Shown here: positions 35,459 through 45,900 of the stretch, piece by piece | Position numbering within the stretch: position 1 is the stretch's first letter | How the letters are laid out: the number at the start of each line of letters is the position of its first letter | Notes under the pieces: model-generated | Told to the model about the DNA's origin: nothing | The model's input: only the letters and a program-made list of their open reading frames with translations | The model's database searches: none | Translations under genes and position numbers: made by a program | NCBI GenBank assembly: GCA_017591395.1 | Contig: WEDG01006661.1 | Span: 1 to 64,000 of the forward strand | Direction of reading: 5' to 3' | Length of the DNA: 64,000 nt | Source: Schistocephalus solidus | Taxonomy: Eukaryota; Platyhelminthes; Cestoda; Diphyllobothriidea; Diphyllobothriidae

Positions 35459-36277
35459 CATAAAATATGCATTCTTATACATGATTGGTGGTAAATCACG
35501 TCTTTAAATTTTCTGCACAAAGAGAGGGTATAATAACAATAACTTTGCTAACTCATGAGATACACGTTAAGTTACGAAATATCTGTAAGCACTCGCAAAC
35601 GGAAAAAAATAATTTATTAATAATGAATAATTAATGAACGGCTTTAAACAAAATGAAAGCGCAGAAGTAAGATTACTTTGTTTAAAAATAGGTAATTATT
35701 AGATAAGGAAAGATTCTTAAACCTCCAAAAATTTACGTCAAGTAGTAAACTTAACATTTAAAATTATGCTTAGCATCTGCATGCAGATAACCGGGTAACT
35801 TAGGCAACACATATAGATATACATTTAAAAAATCTTTTCTAGGGTTGTTTGAATCTAAATATCCGCTTAATAATTGCACATATTTATGTATGGCGGCGAT
35901 TCATTAACCTAAAGTTTACATATAGATTCTGAAACAGCTAAACGCGAATTTGTTGCAATATTTCCGTTTTTGTTTTGATTGAGCTGCGATTGACCAAGAA
36001 AAAGAGAAGTTCGCTTAGTTTTGCCAATTGAGAAATCAGAGGAACGAAATTTTTTGCAAGGCTGGCGGACCAGGTTTGATCTCGAGCCCTGTAGGCAGTC
36101 GCATTGCGACTAGTACAGAATGAGACCATCATAAAGTCAAGAGAGACTAAAATGACCATTTAAAAATACGTAAATAGTCGTTACGCAAAGGCTTTTGAGG
36201 CTCTAACCAGTCCCCAAGACAAAACGACTAGATTACGTAATGCGATCAACAAGCGCCCTCTGTCAAAACCGACAGGA
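35457..36277. other. AT-rich stretch with a possible tRNA-like remnant
   Basis: There is no gene. Around 36,060-36,160 the - strand has a weak tRNA-like piece (CTCGAGATCAAACC region) next to SINE-like body sequence (CATTTTAGTCTCTCTTGAC). The rest is AT-rich and unremarkable. Confidence 0.35.
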
Positions 36278-36380
36278 CAAAGAGCCCGTTACTCTAGGAT
36301 TGGAGCGTGGGACTTCTAACCAACAGAGCGCGAGTTCGAGACTCATAAGTAGCAAACCTGGGGTTAAGTATGACTGGCTG

Positions 36381-36381
<1 letters not shown>
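36278..36381 (+). mobile_element. tRNA-derived SINE head, truncated at a (TA)n array
   Basis: The tRNA-like part carries a B box (GAGTTCGAGACTC), followed by the family body CTGGGGTTAAGTATGACTGGCTGA. The body stops there and runs straight into a TA repeat. The A box is degraded. Confidence 0.6.

Positions 36382-36435
<54 letters not shown>
36380..36435. repeat. (TA)n microsatellite between SINE and retrozyme
   Basis: A TA repeat with one C interruption near 36,392. The hammerhead repeat unit starts at its right end. Confidence 0.95.
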
Positions 36436-36437
<2 letters not shown>

Positions 36438-36647
36438 ATTCATACTACTTGTAGTACTACTTGTTTGTAGAATGGGCATTACGTGGTTATTCCACAGTGG
36501 TTGATTGTCTTCGACCCAAATGTTCATTGAAATTTCGGATCTGACCCTATAAATTCATGTCCGAATCACCTGACTCCATGTCCTGCACTTAATAATTTCA
36601 GAAATTATAAACCCGATTATTCTCTGGAGTCCATATACCAGAAACCG

Positions 36648-36757
36648 CATAGAGAACGCTGGGGGACCCACTGAGGAGCCGAACCCCTCGTTGTTGTGTC
36701 ACACAGCAGCAGAAACATCGGCGAAACACGCGTCTGGGCTTTTAGCTGGTATCTATG
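36648..36757 (+). ncRNA. Type I hammerhead ribozyme, unit 1
   Basis: Core CTGAGGA at 36,671-36,677 (CUGANGA; position 7 is free). Stem II is GCCGA (36,678-36,682) with TCGGC (36,718-36,722). GAAA is at 36,723-36,726. The short stem III is ACACGCGT (36,726-36,733), and C at 36,734 precedes the cleavage site. Stem I pairs CCCA (36,667-36,670) with TGGG (36,735-36,738), then GCT with AGC and CATAG with CTATG across internal loops. All conserved core residues are present. Confidence 0.8.
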
Positions 36758-37001
36758 TCAGAAGTACGGTATAACGTCTTAGTCATATAAGATTCATACT
36801 ACTTGTAGTACTTCTTGTTTGTAGAATGGGCATTACGTGGTTATTCCACAGTGGTTGATTGTATTCGACCCAAATGTTCATTGAAATTTCGGATCTGACC
36901 CTATAAATTCATGTCCGAATCACCTGACTCCATGTCCTGCACTTAATAATTTCAGAAATTATAAACCCGATTATTCTCTGGAGTCCATATACCAGAAACC
37001 G

Positions 37002-37111
37002 CATAGAGAACGCTGGGGGACCCACTGAGGAGCCGAACCCCTCGTTGTTGTGTCACACAGCAGCAGAAACATCGGTGAAACACGTGTCTGGGCTTTTAGC
37101 TAGTATCTATG
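37002..37111 (+). ncRNA. Type I hammerhead ribozyme, unit 2
   Basis: It has the same layout 354 bp downstream: CTGAGGA at 37,025-37,031, GAAA at 37,077-37,080, and the cleavage-site C at 37,088. The first stem II pair is G-T instead of G-C. Stem III reads ACACGTGT, a perfect 8-nt palindrome, as expected for hammerheads that cleave as dimers. Confidence 0.8.
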
Positions 37112-37444
37112 TCGGAAGTACGGTATAACACGGTATAACACGCGTGTGACACTCACTGATGTGGTAAGGATCTCACTCGATCCCATTCTGTCCACCCGCT
37201 AGCCAGCCTGCTACTGGTGACCATCAAACGTTGTGTCTTAGGACACATGCCACATATAAGAAAAATGTACACTGCTAAGGCAAGAAAACAGGCTCGAAGC
37301 CGACAGCTGTTTCACGGTTGGTACCGATCATCAGTACGTCATATGTATTGAGCAGTGAGGTATATACAGAAGTCAAACAAGCTTGTGACAAGGATGTGGT
37401 TAGGATCTCACACGATCGCATAGTGACTTATGGTATCTATGATG

Positions 37445-37610
37445 ATAATGTAGAACCAAAAAAGATAACGGAGACCGATATGACCATTTATGTTCTATTA
37501 GCCGTGATCAGCCAGTCATAACAAATCCAAAGTGTGGACCACCTGGGATTCGAACCCACTACGTTTGATCATTGAGTCGAGCGCTCTATCAATGATCCAC
37601 GGGCCCACTG
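37445..37610 (-). mobile_element. tRNA-derived SINE (- strand)
   Basis: The - strand shows a tRNA-like head with A-box-like GTGGATCATTGATAGAGCG and B box GGGTTCGAATCCC, followed by the family body (TTGTTATGACTGGCTGATCA, then CATAAATGGTCAT). It stands head to head with the SINE at 37,672. Confidence 0.7.
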
Positions 37611-37671
37611 TTTTGTAGGTTGCGATCAGGAATATGGTGATAGTGTGCGGCTCACCGATCTGGTTAGGGAA

Positions 37672-37840
37672 CAGGTATGTCCCATGGCTCATTGGTGAAG
37701 CGTTCGACTTAATGACCAAAGGTCGTGGGTTCGAATCCCAGATGCTCCACACTTGTGATTGTGTATGACTGGCTGATGATGACTTAGAGGTCAGAAATGG
37801 CCATTATATTATCCCTTGTCATTGTTTGTTCTACCTTATC
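37672..37840 (+). mobile_element. tRNA-derived SINE (+ strand)
   Basis: The head has GGCTCATTGGTGAAGCG (A box) and GGGTTCGAATCCC (perfect B box). The body has GTATGACTGGCTGATGATGA and AGAAATGGCCATT, then a CTTGTCATTGTTTG segment. The head resembles a tRNA, but acceptor pairing is poor and the body follows directly, so this is not a tRNA gene. Confidence 0.7.
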
Positions 37841-37860
37841 AACATCTTTAGATATATATA

Positions 37861-38452
37861 ATGTTAAAACATAGTACCAGGTGTAATAAGAGGCTGTCAA
37901 CGTCGAACATATGCCTCACTAAAAATGTCTCACTTGAGAATCAAATACTTAAAACATTTCTAAAACTGCCGAAGACAGTCCAGCCGGTGCAAATGGCAAC
38001 ATCCAGCCCGTGCCCCACGTAGTGGGCGATGCAACGGGGACCTGCGTGTTAATTAGTCTAGGTGAGGCGACAACTATCGCAACCCTCTCCCTCTGCCCTT
38101 ACACATTTTCCTCCGATGGCGTGACCCTGCAAGAGCGGCGTAGGTCTCACATCAGCAAGTTTGGCATAAGATTCACATTGAGAAGGGGCCACTGAGGCCT
38201 GACTCACAGTCCTGAGAAGGATCGAGTTATACAGTCAGTTGGAAGTCTGCCAAGCCAGGACTTTTAGCGAGTCATGATAGATTTAACCGCATCAGCTTTA
38301 TCGTATTAAGGAATACACTAAGGCGCTGTGAGGATGGATTCTTCGGCGTCAGCCTTACTCGATCTCTTCCGTTTCCCACGCGCCATTGCACGTTGTAAGC
38401 TTGTCAACCGGCTGGTGCCGGGACTTTGCGCGCTGGCTGACAGAGTGTGAAT
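37861..38452. other. Non-repetitive stretch with a possible last exon of the coiled-coil gene
   Basis: Mostly featureless. On the - strand, 38,444-38,318 follows a CTGTCAG acceptor-like site and reads a basic tail (MARGKRKRSSKADAEESI...) to a stop at 38,318. It could be the terminal exon of the gene at 39,982-50,893, but its phase does not fit the last proven exon directly. Confidence 0.25.
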
Positions 38453-38454
38453 GC

Positions 38455-38500
<46 letters not shown>

Positions 38501-38575
38501 ACTACTCCTACTACTACTACTACTTCTACTACTACTACTACTACTACTATTGCAACTACTACTTCTACTACTGTC
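38453..38575. repeat. (CTA)n microsatellite, interrupted
   Basis: CTA repeats with a few substitutions. The poly-Tyr, poly-Leu, poly-Thr and poly-Val reading frames here are artefacts of the repeat. Confidence 0.97.
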
Positions 38576-39981
38576 AAGTCTACCTGCCACCACAGACATG
38601 CTAGAAGTAAAGTATGGGCCGGCGTGGAGTAAGCGCGGCCTCTCGTGCGGCGTAAACGTAAAGATTTTACATACAGTTTGTCACCTGACGCAACCAACGT
38701 GATGGTGGAAATTGGGACTATAAATAGCAGGCCCCTAAAACGTTGTGCATTTCAATTATTGGTATAGCCAGTCCTTAAAAATGTCCATATTGCACGCGGA
38801 GTACCTTTCAGCTATGCATTGAATGGCCCATCAATATGCGATCTCATTGAAACTTTGAATACTATGACGTCTGTATTGGTAAAATCAAGTGAAATACTGT
38901 TTGGTTTAATCAACTACATCTCGGAAAAAAACAGAAAAGGAAAATGTTAATCGATTTCTCACAACGTTTGCAGCACGTGATCGGAAACAATAGAGTTAAC
39001 TTTTTGCTGGACTTCATCTAACACTAATTCTGGGAGGAATTTTAATAAAAATGCCTGTAAACAAAGTATTTCTTAAACGTTGCTGAACCTATACGTTTTA
39101 TTTGCATGAACAAGCGTCCTGTGCTCCTAAAACTTCAGTCTCATCACGTAACACGAATTTTCGCGTTTTTTATATTTTCTATTCGCTAAAAATGTTTATT
39201 TTTATAATAAGTGAAGTACAACTTGTAATACTTAATTTGCTTTTTTATTTACGTAAAGGTCATTCATTATTAGTTTGGTGTTTTGGTGGATGCGTTCGTA
39301 CTGGCTTTTGATTATTTAGCTATTTGCCGTTTGCTTAGGCATACTACACGAGAAGGGACGACATATAATGAGGTGTAGATTGACAAAGCAGTGCCTCAGG
39401 CCTACCTGACTAGCAGCTGAGACCATAAACAGAAACAGGCACTCGTAGACAGCGATAAAGGTCACAGATGGGGTCTAGCATATTGATCATACACACTTCC
39501 TCAAAATATGGTCCATCCTTGCGTTGCCATCTGCCATTCTCCATCGGCGCAGACCAGGATGGAATTCTTTTCTATGTTATCAGAATCCCTTGCAGTCCCG
39601 GATTACCAGCGACTCACATGGACGGGACTTTAACTTTCAGCTGCCTAAGATTTAGAGCAATTCGATACTGCTGTTTTTAGATAAATGTTACTCAATATTT
39701 GAATTTACTACTTAAAAGGCGCGTTTCATCGATTACGTGTTCAATGATTAGTATGATTAGCTCGCTCAGGTTTTACCGAATAGCGGTAAAAGTATTAAGA
39801 CACCCGACGCCATTTCTGCAGAACTAGTAGATGCTTCAAGGACAATTGTATGCTCATAATTTATTCCTAATTTAATTGTGAATATTATTGTCTGCTAGGC
39901 ACCAAATGGAAGCCTAGGGATATCTTAGGGCAGTGCAGAATGGTCAGCCCCCGTTTGGGTCACATACGCCCTCCTGATTAC
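38576..39981. other. Intronic or intergenic stretch, nothing recognised
   Basis: AT-rich DNA without repeat copies or coding motifs, lying downstream of the last proven exon of the - strand coiled-coil gene. Confidence 0.4.
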
Positions 39982-42900
39982 CTCTTTCGTCCTCCAAATT
40001 TCCTTATGAAGATACTGCACAAACTCTTCCATCTGGGCGAGACAGTATTCATCACCGCTTAGGCGCAGTGCGTCGTCATCGTTCTTCTGCCAGTCATTAG
40101 CAAGAGCAGTTTTCAAACTTGCGACCGATGAACTGAAGAAACGGAGAATAAACAGGAATCAACTTTGAGTAACTAAAAAAGTCAGTATATTTCGGCACCG
40201 CGGAGAATGAGATTAGCATGAAGGGTGAATAAATTCTTTGAATGGATAAAGTACTTTAAATACAGTATTGAAAACCCACAAATGCTGTGAAAATTTACGT
40301 TGCTTCGTTATCGCTTGTCCACACAACGTAAAGAGGATAGTTTCGCATGTTCATACCACCCAAAAGAGTCTGGATGCCTAGATGGCTCCCGCTAGCGCCT
40401 TGCGCTCGGATGGACGCAACGTCATGAGCGGGTAGTGTTTAACAATTTGATTTGATTGTGGGACGCGGTGTAGGCTTAGCATTGTGGTCTGCAGAAACCC
40501 CATAGACCGTCGCGTGTCAGTCAAACTTCTCTCTAAAAAGAACCTCCACCAGTCTATTGAAGCAGTTCAAACAGTTTGATTCTGCTGAGATGTGCGCAGC
40601 CTATGGTGTAACGACTAATGGGACGCATTCGAACGCGTTAGGGGACAACCTCTTCCCATCAGCCTCGTGTCTCTCTCTCGAGTACATCTAGCAGTCGCAC
40701 AGCGGCTAGTAGCATAAGCAGAATAACATTGCTGACCAAAACAAAAGAAACTGGGATGACCGTTTCTGGCACATTAGCGGTCATCAGTCAGCCATAACCA
40801 ACCCCAGGTGTTGCGGCACCCGAGGCTCAAACCCGCAACCAGTTGTTTAGGAGTCCGTCGCGCTAAACATTGAGCCACAGGCTCTTTATCATGTCGGTTG
40901 CAATCGGATATATTAGCACTGGTAGGGGGACGCTCATCGATCGCGTTTTGGAACCTACGCGTCCCATTGCGCCTTGTGGCTCACTCTTGAGCCCCGCCAG
41001 CCGCCATACAGGGGCTAGTGATATAAGCAGAATGACACACGTTGGCGTTTGAACGTAAGGGTTGCAACCCCTTAGGCTCGAACCTGCAAAACCCCACTGA
41101 CAGGACAACGCGCCCGTGGCTCAGTGGTTAGGATATTGAACTACTATCAGGTCGCGCGTTCGAGCCTCAGGGCTTGCAACGTCTGGGGTTGGCTAGAACT
41201 GGATGCTTACGGCAGAACTGGCCATTCCAGTCACTCTTGTCTTTGTCACAAGTGTTATTAAGCCAATTTTTAACGATTATTCGTCTTCTTAAGTGATTCT
41301 GTACCCTCTGATATAAATGCCAATTACTTTCTATGATGCACACAGACCACAGAGCTTGCTACCGTGAAGTCTTCGGAATTTAGAACACAATCGAACAGAG
41401 CGCCACATTTTTACTGAGGGAAAAAGTCAATGGCCTACGATTTGTAGGGATTCGTCGTGAAACTTATGTCTCTCTTTGTCTGTATTTTCCTCAACTTGTC
41501 ATTTTCTCAGTCTTTATTCTAAACAGGATCTGGTGGTGGTAAATTTTGCCTTATATATGCAGGTATGTTTGCCAAAATACAATACGTCCTCCAATTGCGA
41601 CTTGTTGGACTATGCAAATCCAAGAAAGTAACAAATAGTTTTAGCGTTGTGGACTACAGAGCATATAATTTTAACTCCGGAGTGGAAACAGACCGAAGAC
41701 TTCTCAAAAAGTGGTCAGGTGGCAACTAAAACTATCAGGCGGCTTCCCACAAGATGGCGAGATTTGATAACGCCCTTTTAAGGATTTTGGAGGGCCAGGT
41801 ATCCCAAACCCCCTGGTTTCCATAAGCAAATTTCAAACGTTTTCTTCGACGAAGACTATAATCGTCCTGTTCAGTGTCATTTGGCGCAGTCCACTTAGGC
41901 GCTCTTTGAACAAATACTGCCTCGACGTGAATAAAAACCATCCCAACGAAAGGTAATATCCCGAGCAGACGTAGATGCGGTGATAATTAAACGAGCTTTA
42001 TTCAGACTAGCATTAAACAAGAACGAAGTGGATGAAAGCTGGTTAACTTTCTCTCATTTATTATATGAAAGAAAATAAATATTATTCAATGTCTATACAA
42101 GGTTTGTCATATAAAAACTGTGGCTGCAGGAGTTAAAACTACTGTTCAACAAACCAGTAGGCAGCTATATTCCTGGGGACAGAAGCTCATCTGCATGGGT
42201 CCACAGGACCCACCAACGAACGAAAACAAGAACGCAGGACTCCTTTGAGGCTAACCTAGACTGTCCACAACAGCCAATGAGAGAAATACGTTAAATAATT
42301 CTTGCAGTCAATGGTCATGGTTGTGATGTCTTCGAGGCAGGTTACCGGGCTCCAGACAAAGAGGGCAGAATTCGGATCTCGTTAGCCAAGGAACTCGCCT
42401 TGCCAATTACGATTAAATGTGTTTGCTCGTTCTTCAGTCGCTACATGTCGAATAGTACGTTAACACCACCTCTTGCGTCGGTAGTGTCGTATAGTCTGCC
42501 TTTTTGAGGACTGACGCAACACGAGCTGAGCCTGCCGTCTCACTGATCAACTGACGAAAACGTGCTTTCAGTAGGAGTAAAAAAATAGAACTAGGATGGT
42601 GTGTGTACTTGTGATCCTTGAAAACAATGGCATGGCATCCGCCAGCTTAATTTTTTTACTGATCCTCTAGCCCAACTCCGACCCAGTCCTGAGGTATGAG
42701 GCGGAAACCCTACGCAAACTTCTCGACGGGGAATTCGGAGTCATGCCTAGCGAAATTTTGCGTGGAAACTAATCGTTCCGAAGTGAATACATGACTGTTT
42801 TTTCACCTGGGGTGATGGGCTCGAGGAGAGTAGGGAGGGGATATACGGAAGATTACAAACATGCGAGAAACTGGTTTGCATGTTTAACAACACTGTATTT

Positions 42901-45900
42901 TTATAAATTGAAAATGGCGTTCCAGTTTAAAAAAATTGTTTGGGCCCACAGTTATAATTGCTAAACCACACCTCAGGGAAAAGAAATAATAGAAATTAGG
43001 GTAATTTCATAGCTCACCTCATACGTTCCAATTTTTTGCACAGTTTAATATATGCATTGCCTTCAGCCTCTTCATCAGCGTTTACTTTCAATATCTTCTC
43101 TCGCAGCTCTTGTACTTCCTTTTCCATGGACAAATAAAGCACTGTTCTTTCTTTTGTATCCTTGAAATGGAGCCAATCATGATTATTTTAGTAACTAACA
43201 ATTCAGTTATGAAGAGGTGCTGTCAGCCAAGGTTGGCGACACTGTAATAATCACTTCTGGATATCAAACCATCGTCAGTCAGTCATGCCACAACCAATCT
43301 GCCGACGTACCAGAGTTTGGAACCAGGGCCCACTGAGCCTTTTGAGCCCACCGCCCCTACCGATTGGGTCATCGAATAGTCCTGGGTTATAATTAATGCT
43401 AATACTTTTACTACTCATTTTTGTGGGTAGTTTGTTGTACTGCAATTTATTTTGTCTTTAAAAGTACAAATGTTGATCGTAGAAGAAATCCATGTGGTGG
43501 GCTGAAATACTCAGTTTTGCAAGATTGAGAATATGAAAAGGTTAAAAAAACTGTCGTCCAACGATGTGTCCTGGGTGGAAAGGGATGCTCCTCTTTTGCT
43601 TCAGCTTTCCTTGTCCAGGACCCACCCAGACTGTCATGTGGTATCAACCATCAAAAGGCGCAACCGACACAAAGGGAATGGCACCTTAACGTTGTCTAAA
43701 AATATTCTTTTCCTTTTGGCCCCTTAAGATTTGGAAAATGAGGCGGGAGAACGGAAAATACCAGGCGTTCGTTTGGTACACGCTGCCATGCGCTTAATCG
43801 TGATTACTTATACTCCTAGCAGAGTGTCTAAACAAAGACATTGCGCACGGTCTAGTTTTAGAAACACCATTTTTAGGTCAATTACCGCCAAATACCCGTA
43901 TAAGTGGAATGCTTTTAGTCACCTCAACCAATCATTACTTAAAAGGATTTGTTGCAAGCCTACTGCTAACTCGTATGGCAGAGTAGTCACATACCTGCCG
44001 GCAAACAACACTGAACACACTGTCAATTAGAGCTTAAGGTCATTTTTATCGCAGCTTTAATTGTGACCCGCATTCAACCTCGCTCGCCGAAAAATGGCTG
44101 TTTGACCGAACACGCAATTTCAAAAATGAGTTACCCTCTGTGGAGGGCCAACTTGCCGTAGAGTCCAAAAGGCATCCCTAACCACGCCAGTTCATAATAG
44201 TCAAACTGGAAGTATAACTGCGTATGGGGTCTTGATGTAAGGTGAAAGAGAATGTGGGCAATTTTATCTCCCAATGAGAAACGGGAACGAACCGAAGACG
44301 TTCGACACCACGTAGTACGCTCTGCCTTCGGACAGTCCATGGGAAATCTACAGGCATTGCATACCCGTAAGTTCCTCATACGGACTCACAGGGCCGGTAC
44401 TTCTGGAAATTCGGTCGATTCCCGTTTACTTCTCGTAACCTGCCACAACTAAGCAATACGTTTTGATTTTCGTAAAGACTGCAGACAGCGCCAGATGTCC
44501 AAAGCCGTTACTGATGAGAGTCGCTCTTTTTCTTCTGCGGACATATAGGGCTTTCCATGCTGCATTTTTTAATTTCCCAGAAAATTAAGGCATTCATCGT
44601 AAGCACTCTTTCGGGCTCGGTTTGAAAGTGGATAGGAATATTTGAGTGGAAATCCGTCAGCAACTGCTGAATAGCGGCGTTATATTCCCAAGCTGCCAGC
44701 ACGCAGTGAGTCGTATACTAGTACTGCATTATTTTCCACACAGTATGGTTAATACTTGGATATTTTTACAGTTTTTCATTTCAATCCAAGTTGGAGGATC
44801 ACTAAAATTGGAAAAAAAATCGCTCACTTAGCTAATAAACAGAGATTATATCGTACGGCTGCTAGATACGATTTTGCGGGTTCAGGAGTGGAGTGTAGAC
44901 GGAATAATCAGTGTTGGATAATAAAGGGCCAGTTTGGAACTCCGTATCCCGATAAGGTGCTTCGAAGGTTATAGCGCAAGCCTTCTAACCCACAGAGCGC
45001 GTATTTGATCCTCAAGAGTCGCAACCCGTGGGCTGCGTATGGCTGGCCGATGACAGTTAACAATCCAGAAATTGAGTTTCTCTCCCTTGTATATGTCGGT
45101 AATCTCATTTTAAGCAGAAGAACATTACCGAAAAACAAATGAGACTGGGATTGAAATTTCTGGCTAATTAGCCATCATCACCCAGCCATCCCTAACCCCA
45201 AGTGATGACGACATATAAACCAGAAATGACCATTCAAGTCTCCTTTGTCGTTGTCGGTAATGTTCTTCTACTTATTATACTAGCCGCAGTGTAGCTGCTG
45301 GTGGAGCTCGTGTGTGACCCAAGGCAGAACAGGACGTGTGAGTCCTGTAACCGATCGACGAGCGTCTATCCACCAATGTCATTTTGCCTTTACTGTTAGC
45401 CATTGTGCGCTTGAGTTCGGGGCTCAACGTGTTTCTAGGCCCCTTAATGCGATCGGTCTGCGCCCTCTACCATCGTTAATACATCCGATTGCAACAGCCA
45501 CGGCTCAGTGGTAAGGGCTTTGGGCTTCTAAGGTCGCACTCTCGCGCCTCAGGAGTTGCAAACCTGTGGTTGGATATGGCTGGCTGAGGACGGGTCATAG
45601 GACGAAAATGGCCACACTTTTTCCCCTATTTTCATTCGTAACGTAAAGCTGCCTATACGGTGCTTTAACAGAACCCCGTCTGGAAACTGAGTTACAGAGA
45701 AGACAATCAATTCTTGGCAGCAAAGCAACCTGATTTTCAAAGATTTCCAAAGGCACTGAATAAGTCAGTTAAATTAAGACCAGTATACTGTTTAACAGGA
45801 AGCAAACATTGACGATCAAAGCTCTGGAAGAAGAGCTTTATAAGCCTAACATTTTGGATCCTCTCTCGAACCCATCTGCACAGACTGTCACACAATAGGG

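Larger units (their letters stand above)
36431..37126 (+). repeat. Retrozyme-like tandem repeat, two 354-bp units
   Basis: Positions 36,431-36,784 and 36,785-37,126 are two copies of one non-coding sequence with about 98% identity; the second lacks roughly the last dozen bases. Each contains a complete type I hammerhead ribozyme, so transcription and self-cleavage would release a 354-nt unit (36,735-37,088). There is no ORF. Tandem hammerhead units of this size are the hallmark of metazoan retrozymes and of the hammerhead-bearing repeats of schistosomes and other animals (established knowledge). Activity here is inferred. Confidence 0.8.

Noticed and set aside
37531..37751. tRNA genes (good B boxes at 37,545 and 37,727)
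   Set aside because: Acceptor stems do not pair and both run into SINE body sequence, so they are SINE heads.
38318..38702. Poly-Tyr, poly-Leu, poly-Thr and poly-Val ORFs on both strands
   Set aside because: They come from the (CTA)n repeat. Only the basic tail on the - strand before 38,444 is kept as a weak exon candidate.
41735..41941. Protein-like ORF on the - strand as a coiled-coil gene exon
   Set aside because: The flanking exons join in phase without it, and it ends in a stop rather than a donor site.
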